This document shows, in pieces, positions 48,252 through 53,023 of a stretch of DNA of 53,023 bases (position 1 is its first letter; each line of letters begins with the position of its first letter). The notes below the pieces were generated by a model that saw only the letters and a program-made list of their open reading frames with translations, ran no database searches and was not told where the DNA came from. This stretch comes from Rheinheimera sp. (lineage in GTDB: Bacteria; Pseudomonadota; Gammaproteobacteria; Enterobacterales; Alteromonadaceae): NCBI GenBank assembly GCA_008015325.1, contig SSFI01000097.1:1-53023 (forward strand), in the 5' to 3' direction. A program made the position numbers and the translations under genes.

Positions 48252-49586
48252 TTAACGCACCCCAGGCTTTCTGCCTGCTTGCGGTTTTGCCGATGGCTTT
48301 TTACCACCGATAGGCGCTGTTGGTGCAGGTTTGGCACGACGTGGCGCTTTTGGTTTCTCGGCATTGCCGACGGCAATCACGGTTTCGCTGGCTTTGTTGG
48401 CGCGGCCTGTCACCACTTTCTTCGAAATAATTTTCAGCAAAGAGCCGCGGTTGCTGACTTCAAAACCAGGTTTGACGATGCGGCTGATTTTGCTGCCGAT
48501 CAGCTTCTGGATGCGCTCTAATGTCAGTTCTTCTTCGCGGCTAACAAAAGAGATGGCATTCCCGGCGGCGCCGGCACGGCCAGTGCGGCCAATGCGGTGC
48601 ACATAATCTTCCGGTAAATACGGCAGGTTAAAGTTCACTACATAATCCAGGCCCTGAATATCCAGGCCCCGCGCTGCCACTTCTGTGGCAATTAACACCT
48701 GCAATTTGGCCGATTTGAAATCTGCGATAGCGCGGCGACGGGCGCCCTGACTTTTATCGCCGTGGCACACCGCGGCGTTAATGCTGCGCTGTTGTAATCC
48801 GGCTAACAAGCGGTCGGCCTGCTCTTTGGTACTGGTGAACACCAGCACCTGGAACCAGTTTTGCTCTTCGAGCAAAGTTTCAAATAATTCGATTTTGCGG
48901 CTTTCTTCCACTTCATACACCACGTGGTGCACAGTGTCGGCGGTGCTGTTGACCTTGGTCACACGGATTTGCTGGTGGTTGCGCAAAATCTTGTGCGATA
49001 ACTCGTTGACCGCAGGGGATGTTGTGGCAGAAAACAACATGGTCTGGCGTTTCGTTGCGGTCAGTTGCAGCAGTTTCAGTACGTCGGCGCTAAAACCCAT
49101 GTCAAGCATGCGGTCGGCTTCGTCCAGCACGACAAATTCGACGTCACTTAAAATCACATTGCCCAGCGTCAGATGCTCTAACAGCCGGCCCGGAGTACTG
49201 ATGACGATGTCAACACCAGCGTTCAGTTTGGCGGCCTGGCCACCGAGTTTGACGCCACCGTACAGTGCTGTGGCCTTCAAAGGCAGATATTTGGCATAAG
49301 CGGCCACATTGTCGGCGATTTGTTCCGCCAGCTCACGGGTTGGCGTCAGAATTAATGTGCGTGGGCGTTTTTCTGTCGTTGTTTTAGGGGTGTCCAGCAT
49401 GCGCTGCAGGATTGGCACGGCAAAGGCGGCGGTTTTGCCGGTACCGGTTTGGGCTGTGACCTGTAAGTCTTTGCCGCGACGCGCCGGCACTATGGCCTGC
49501 GCCTGTACCGGCGTCATTTCGCTGTAGCCACAGTCCACCAGGCCCCGATGTAAGTCGACAGCCAAATCTAAAGATGAAAATTGCAT
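48252..49586 (-). CDS. DEAD-box RNA helicase (RhlE/SrmB-like)
   Basis: ATP-dependent RNA helicase probably acting in ribosome assembly or RNA turnover. The 444 residues contain the Q motif (GYSEMTPVQAQAI), Walker A AQTGTGKT at 45-52, PTRELA, DEAD at 155-158, SAT at 186-188, ATEVAARGLDIQGLDYV and HRIGRTGRAG. The last 60 residues are a basic Lys/Ala/Pro tail, typical of RhlE-group helicases that use it to bind RNA. The exact paralogue (RhlE, SrmB or a third) cannot be settled by eye. Confidence 0.93.
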   Translation of the reverse strand: MQFSSLDLAVDLHRGLVDCGYSEMTPVQAQAIVPARRGKDLQVTAQTGTGKTAAFAVPILQRMLDTPKTTTEKRPRTLILTPTRELAEQIADNVAAYAKYLPLKATALYGGVKLGGQAAKLNAGVDIVISTPGRLLEHLTLGNVILSDVEFVVLDEADRMLDMGFSADVLKLLQLTATKRQTMLFSATTSPAVNELSHKILRNHQQIRVTKVNSTADTVHHVVYEVEESRKIELFETLLEEQNWFQVLVFTSTKEQADRLLAGLQQRSINAAVCHGDKSQGARRRAIADFKSAKLQVLIATEVAARGLDIQGLDYVVNFNLPYLPEDYVHRIGRTGRAGAAGNAISFVSREEELTLERIQKLIGSKISRIVKPGFEVSNRGSLLKIISKKVVTGRANKASETVIAVGNAEKPKAPRRAKPAPTAPIGGKKPSAKPQAGRKPGVR

Positions 49587-49688
49587 AAAAACCTCGGTGG
49601 AAAGCGACCATCAAAAAAGAGCGGCGGAATATACAGCATTTTCGCCCCGACGCAGAGCATTGTTTGCATTTTGTGCAATTTGACCGGG

Positions 49689-49985
49689 TTATTCAGCCGC
49701 GTCACGTGGTTGATGCTGGCAAGCACGGGCCAGAATTTCGACATAAAAACCAGCCAGTTGCTGTTCCAGCGCCGCATCAATACGTTTGTTAATTTCCGAG
49801 GTGAAAATTTTTTCTGCAGCATCTTCGGTGGCGCCAAAGCGGCAATCAAAAGTCCAGTAATCCATACCGGCCGGCAATTGTTTGCGCCGTTCCCGATTTA
49901 AGTATTTTTTGATTTCGTGTTTAACGGCGTCAGCCACACGGGCCGGTTGAATTTTTGGGTGCGTGAAGGAGAAATTTTTTTTCAT
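49689..49985 (-). CDS. DUF6172 family small protein
   Basis: A 98-residue cytoplasmic protein beginning MKKNFSFTHPKIQPARVADA and containing IKKYLNRERRKQLPAGMDYW and FDCRFG. This pattern is remembered as DUF6172, a conserved proteobacterial family without assigned function. The start at 49985 has AGGAACTCTG just upstream; the frame is open to 50048. It stands alone between the helicase and SRPBCC genes. Confidence 0.75.
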   Translation of the reverse strand: MKKNFSFTHPKIQPARVADAVKHEIKKYLNRERRKQLPAGMDYWTFDCRFGATEDAAEKIFTSEINKRIDAALEQQLAGFYVEILARACQHQPRDAAE

Positions 49986-50117
49986 CAGAGTTCCTACAGA
50001 GGGGCAATCAATCATAAAGGCGCAAAGCCTGAACCCTGTATTGTACACGCAAGGGCGCTCCTTGGCCGCCTAAATCTGCGCAGACGGGTGAAAGTCCGCA
50101 TCCGTGAAAGCTAAATA

Positions 50118-50591
50118 TTAAGGCTGGCCAGCAGCCGCACGCTGCAGTTCTGCTGTTAAACGGTCTAGATTCTGCTCATTGGCCGGCTCAACAATATGCC
50201 GCACCGCCTGCGCAATATCGGCATCATCAAATACCTGCTGCCAGTGCAGCACGGTGTCTGCTTCCAGCGGTGTCAGCTCGACGGTTAAGGTGAAAAACGG
50301 TACACAATCGTGGCGGATAACGATTTTGCGGTTGGCTGCAAGCTCAGCAAAAAAACTCTGATTCGGATACTGCTGGCCATCCGGCCCCTGCATGACAAAA
50401 TGCCAGCGCCCTTGGGGCTTAAATTCAAACAGCTCAAAGTGGTTGATAAAACCAGCCGGCCCCCACCAGGCCGCTAATTGCTTCGCATCGGCAAAAGCGT
50501 TGAAGATTGCCGACGCCGGAAACGGCAGGATGCGGCTGGTGCTAAAAGTGTTGGCGGTACTAAAAGTGTCGGAGGTGTTGTTTTCAGGCAT
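50118..50591 (-). CDS. SRPBCC (AHSA1-like) domain protein
   Basis: A 157-residue START/Bet v1-fold protein of the AHSA1 group, which generally bind hydrophobic ligands or act as chaperone-like modifiers. Family features are FPASAIFNAFADAKQLAAWW, GPAGFINHFELFEFKPQGRW and the acidic-rich C-terminal helix. The first 20 residues contain a small internal repeat (DTFSTANTFSTS) that is not part of the domain. CGGAG precedes the ATG. Ligand unknown. Confidence 0.85.
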   Translation of the reverse strand: MPENNTSDTFSTANTFSTSRILPFPASAIFNAFADAKQLAAWWGPAGFINHFELFEFKPQGRWHFVMQGPDGQQYPNQSFFAELAANRKIVIRHDCVPFFTLTVELTPLEADTVLHWQQVFDDADIAQAVRHIVEPANEQNLDRLTAELQRAAAGQP

Positions 50592-50634
50592 GGTTAGGCT
50601 CCGTGAAAATGGTTCAAAGCAGAGACTTCAACAC

Positions 50635-51090
50635 TCAGGCAGCCGCTGCGGTTTTGGCGCTGAGTTTCGGCCATTGTTGCCAGCTGCCGACCGCAAACAA
50701 AGTGCTCATCAACAGGCAGATGCCGGAACTGACCAGCCAGAACCGAAGGCTATTGCCGGGAAACAACGGCATCAACCAGACAAAAGCCAAACCCCGAAGC
50801 AATAAGATACTGCTTATCAGCACTACCGCCAACCGCGTCAGCGGTAATCGCCGCATCACACCGGCAGCAGACAGCGCATAACAGGCCCATAGCAGCAAGA
50901 CGAAGGTGATAGCGCTGGTCACAACGGTGGGATACCAGTGTCCTTGTGCCGCCAGCTGCGCCATCTGCTCACCAGCACCAAAAAACCGGTACCAGTCCGC
51001 GCCAAACAGGATACAACCGGCGTGTGCTAAAGCCGCGAGGCCACAACAGAGCGAGGCAGCGAGCAGGGGTTTGTTTGGTGTTTTTTGCAT
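50635..51090 (-). CDS. Hypothetical four-helix inner membrane protein
   Basis: A 151-residue hydrophobic protein with four predicted membrane segments: about 8-27 (LLAASLCCGLAALAHAGCIL), 52-73, 80-105 and 115-135. The motif AGCILFGADWYRFFGAGEQMA after the first segment resembles small uncharacterised membrane proteins of proteobacteria. The start at 51090 (MQKTPNK) is preferred; the frame runs upstream to 51171 through the next gene's end. It follows the DUF4184 gene after 37 bases and precedes the SRPBCC gene by 43, so the three may be cotranscribed. Confidence 0.7.
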   Translation of the reverse strand: MQKTPNKPLLAASLCCGLAALAHAGCILFGADWYRFFGAGEQMAQLAAQGHWYPTVVTSAITFVLLLWACYALSAAGVMRRLPLTRLAVVLISSILLLRGLAFVWLMPLFPGNSLRFWLVSSGICLLMSTLFAVGSWQQWPKLSAKTAAAA

Positions 51091-51127
51091 GATTGCGCCC
51101 TGACTGATTGTGAATGATTCGAAGCTA

Positions 51128-51835
51128 CTATCGTTTTTTCGACCTTCGACTGTTCCAGACCGCATAAACAACAGTGCTAACGGCTAAGCCGTTTATCAGT
51201 CCAATGGCCGAGCGAACCACAAGATAGGAAAAACCTGCAGCATCGTGCAGCAAATTAGCGGCCAGTACAAACCCAAAAACACTAAAGCTGCAGATAACAC
51301 ACGCCATTTTTATCTGAATTAAATCAATCACTTCCTGGCTTACTGTTTTGATTTTTGCATACCATAACAGCAGCCCCAAAAGCCCAAGTACACCACTGCC
51401 ATATTGATTCAGCTTATACAACGGCAAGCCGAAAATCTCAGAATGCCAAAACTCACTGTTGTGCACAAAGTAGCCATAAGCATGGCTGGTCGCATCCCAC
51501 AACAGATGGCTATAAGCGCCAAGCAGCACGCCAAGGATCACGAGCAGGACCGCGCGAATATTCCACGTTATTTGTGCCCGTGGCAGCGCCAGCAATTTTA
51601 AAATGGGCTGTTCCAGCCAGCGATACCACAACACAAGAATTAATAACGCCGGCAATAAACAATAAATCCAAACTCCAGGGATTGAATGCCCTGGCGCATG
51701 CACCGGCGTCATCGACAACAAATAGGGAAAATCCGGCGACATACTGCCAATCACAACTGGCATCACCGGGACCTTTCTTTGGGTCAGATGATGTACTGGG
51801 TAAGCTGCTATGGCGTGTGAAATGGTGAAGGGCAT
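51128..51835 (-). CDS. DUF4184 family membrane protein
   Basis: A 235-residue membrane protein of unknown function with the DUF4184 signatures: MPFTISHAIAAYP at the start, VIGSMSPDFPYLL near 28-40, and GAYSHLLWDATSHAYG near 105-120, whose His and Asp residues resemble those of YdjM-type metal-dependent membrane hydrolases. About six hydrophobic segments. Its ATG lies only six bases from the attC recombination end, the usual geometry for a gene starting a cassette, but no attC follows its stop. It may be a resident gene beside which a cassette inserted. Confidence 0.82.
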   Translation of the reverse strand: MPFTISHAIAAYPVHHLTQRKVPVMPVVIGSMSPDFPYLLSMTPVHAPGHSIPGVWIYCLLPALLILVLWYRWLEQPILKLLALPRAQITWNIRAVLLVILGVLLGAYSHLLWDATSHAYGYFVHNSEFWHSEIFGLPLYKLNQYGSGVLGLLGLLLWYAKIKTVSQEVIDLIQIKMACVICSFSVFGFVLAANLLHDAAGFSYLVVRSAIGLINGLAVSTVVYAVWNSRRSKKR

Positions 51836-51841
51836 GGTATT

Positions 51842-51914
51842 GCCTAACTACCAAAGCAGCGGCGCGCTTTAGCGCGTCCTGCCCGCAGGGCGTTGCTGCC
51901 TTTGCTTGTTAGTA
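51842..51914 (-). other. Integron attC recombination site
   Basis: A 73-bp element folds like an integron attC. The outer boxes are GCCTAAC (51842-51848) and GTTAGTA (51908-51914). Four-base spacers (TACC, GCTT) separate them from inner boxes AAAGCAGC (51853-51860) and GCTGCCTTT (51895-51903), which pair perfectly except for one extra base in the second: the extrahelical base that gives attC its polarity. The centre contains two further hairpins (GCGCGC/GCGCG and CCTGC/GCAGG). By the polarity rule the cassette gene is the one at 51917-52399, whose stop lies two bases away. No integrase gene is in the window. Confidence 0.82.
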
Positions 51915-51916
51915 CA

Positions 51917-52399
51917 TTACTGCGATACATAATTTGTAACCGCTTGAAATATTGTTGGCGATTTCTCTATGCTCCATGACAGCACTTCAGAGAAAAGACT
52001 TTTTAATCGAGCTCTGGCTTGGTTTTTAAGTTCGTCCGTTGCTAAATCTTTCGCAGCAGAAAGCAGCTGACTGCCCCGATTCTCTTTAGATTCAATTGCT
52101 TCAAGGCCTTTTGCGGTAAGGCAAACATCTATAAAGCAACTATCTCTATATCCTTCGTACGTAATGAGGCCAGAAGATGCCATCCATTCAATAGTAGGCT
52201 TAGCTAAAGCTGCAGGGCTTCGATTCCTGATATATTCGCTGAAATTCTCTGAAATTGGTTTTTGAGATTCGTCCCAGAACTCATCTCCAAGCGAAACAGC
52301 TAGCTCTGCAGGTGACATTTTTACTTTCAAAGGAAAGCTGTCATAACAATGTGCCAGCACCAAAGCTGAAATAGCTTTGAAGATATCTATGTTATTCAT
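51917..52399 (-). CDS. Hypothetical cassette protein with winged-helix-like segment
   Basis: A 160-residue cytoplasmic protein of no recognised family. The middle, AKPTIEWMASSGLITYEGY followed by a strand and LTAKGLEAIES, has the helix, turn and wing pattern of a winged-helix DNA-binding domain (about 75-120). An N-terminal helical part (AISALVLAHCYDSFP, MSPAELAVSLGDEFW) and an amphipathic C-terminus surround it. The start is uncertain: ATG 52399 (GGGGAG 12 bases upstream) is preferred; ATG 52492 would add 31 residues of unlikely composition. The stop lies at the attC site, as in integron gene cassettes. Phe/Ser/Glu-rich composition differs from its Gln/Ala/Leu-rich neighbours, consistent with transfer. 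Confidence 0.65.
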   Translation of the reverse strand: MNNIDIFKAISALVLAHCYDSFPLKVKMSPAELAVSLGDEFWDESQKPISENFSEYIRNRSPAALAKPTIEWMASSGLITYEGYRDSCFIDVCLTAKGLEAIESKENRGSQLLSAAKDLATDELKNQARARLKSLFSEVLSWSIEKSPTIFQAVTNYVSQ

Positions 52400-52808
52400 T
52401 TTGGGCTCTGGCTCCCCATAAGCACTAACAACTTCATTACAAGGATACCTTTCGCATTTATGCGTAGAGCGTCCTCGATCTCCTTCTGACATAACCTCAA
52501 GCTAACGCAAAAATCCAAGGCTCTCAAGCGCTTGCACCTAAAAATATCTGACCTGCGGATGCAAAGCTTGGATAAAGCCGCAGAGCTTTTTTAACCATTC
52601 ATTTACGTCATGCCGCTGGAGATTGCTGCGCGTGTTTGGTTGAGCTTTGGTGCGGATTTTGGGCGGCAACAGTGTTTGGTTTGGTCGTAATTGGTGTTGT
52701 GGGAGGTATGGGTTTGGCTGGACTTGTCTAATGGCCGGTGTGTCGATGTATGGCGGCGGTGAATGTACACAACGTGCTTACTAGCATGTGACGATTGCCG
52801 CCTCAATT

Positions 52809-52837
52809 GTACGGCGGCGCTTTGCTTGCGCGTACCT
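52809..52837. repeat. 29-bp palindromic repeat, copy A
   Basis: Begins GTACGGCGGCGC and ends CGCGTACCT. It matches copy B at 26 of 29 positions and has GTACG/CGTAC ends that can pair. Each copy is preceded by GTGACGA a little upstream (about 52788 and 52933). Confidence 0.65.
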
Positions 52838-52968
52838 ACGTAAAATATGTCCCTTTTAATTTCGGTATCAGCGAATCGCGATTCTGAATTGATGTTTTCG
52901 GTTTCGGATGGATGCCTTGTGGTGGCCATCGTGTGACGACCAGCGGCTTCGAACGTACGGCGATAATC

Positions 52969-52997
52969 GTACGACGGCGCTTCGCTTGCTCGTACCT
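52969..52997. repeat. 29-bp palindromic repeat, copy B
   Basis: Begins GTACGACGGCGC and ends CTCGTACCT. Extra CGTACG palindromes overlap or flank it at 52954-52959 and 52968-52973, and CGTACC recurs at 53003-53008. The array may continue past the window edge. Confidence 0.65.
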
Positions 52998-53023
52998 CCC
53001 CTCGTACCTACCCGATTCCCCCC

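Larger units (their letters stand above)
52493..53023. other. Window-end region without a convincing gene
   Basis: About 530 bases. It holds a hairpin CTGCGG/CCGCAG (about 52553-52595), a G/T-rich, C-poor stretch on the + strand (about 52621-52735) and two copies of a CGTAC-bounded repeat. A 108-codon frame on the - strand is dominated by Ser, Thr, His, Arg and Lys and looks like a by-product of the base skew. No second attC site or integrase was recognised. Confidence 0.5.

Noticed and set aside
50593..50599. GTTAGGC box near the SRPBCC start as another attC end
   Set aside because: There is no partner box or inverted structure on either side, and it overlaps the ribosome-binding region; probably coincidence.
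52417..52507. GTTAGTG and GTTAGCT on the - strand as a second attC or attI site upstream of the cassette gene
   Set aside because: No matching CTAAC-type box with paired inner boxes was found within about 150 bases, so attC is not supported; an attI cannot be recognised without an integrase.
52603..52929. 108-codon - strand frame at the window end
   Set aside because: Composition is dominated by Ser, Thr, His, Arg, Lys and Gln, consistent with reading the complement of a G/T-rich stretch; it also crosses a palindromic repeat and has no ribosome site.

Overview
The window looks like chromosomal DNA of a gammaproteobacterium of the Alteromonadales/Chromatiaceae type, for example near Rheinheimera or Alishewanella. 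This is inferred from gene order and family content, not from a database search. Supporting points are pilABCD-coaE-zapD-yacG, a complete mra/dcw cluster running on to lpxC, dciA (a DUF721 helicase loader), an M23 peptidase next to secA, and the rnpB / rsmI / lpoA-yraN-diaA-dolP neighbourhood. No tRNA or rRNA gene was seen.

Left part (1-6.9 kb, mostly + strand): the window opens inside the 3' end of an IS4-family, IS10-like insertion sequence whose terminal repeat ends 52 bp before the major pilin gene pilA. Then come the type IV pilus genes pilB, pilC and pilD, followed by coaE, zapD and yacG. A mutT gene faces them.

Central part (7-29.1 kb, almost all - strand): read in its own direction this is the full division and cell wall cluster mraZ-rsmH-ftsL-ftsI-murE-murF-mraY-murD-ftsW-murG-murC-ddlB-ftsQ-ftsA-ftsZ-lpxC, mostly joined by 1-11 nt overlaps. 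After it, across the oppositely oriented dciA, lie an M23 (LytM) peptidase and secA. In front of mraZ a sigma70-like promoter is followed by three GTGG repeats at exact 10-bp spacing, the expected MraZ operator.

29-46 kb: an RND efflux pump operon with the permease gene before the adaptor gene; a small unknown gene; the RNase P RNA gene; an outer membrane barrel protein; and the envelope/replication set rsmI, lpoA, yraN, diaA, dolP. An orphan CHASE-PAS histidine kinase is translationally coupled to a DUF599 protein, followed by pyrC and two adjacent genes with GreA/GreB C-terminal (Rnk-like) domains. Two intergenic palindromes sharing TGGGGTCAG look like copies of a dispersed REP-type repeat.

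45.2-53 kb is the accessory end. It has a seven-repeat, six-spacer type I-E-like CRISPR array with no cas genes and one damaged terminal repeat; a possible 18-codon gene with its own terminator; and exported nuclease-fold and SIMPL proteins. A DEAD-box helicase and several small unknown genes follow, and then a structurally convincing integron attC site directly behind a winged-helix-like hypothetical gene. No integrase is visible. The last 500 bp carry repeated CGTAC-rich palindromes and no convincing gene. The most unusual items are the lone attC cassette, the cas-less CRISPR array with odd flanking hairpins, and the IS placed where the pilA promoter should be.
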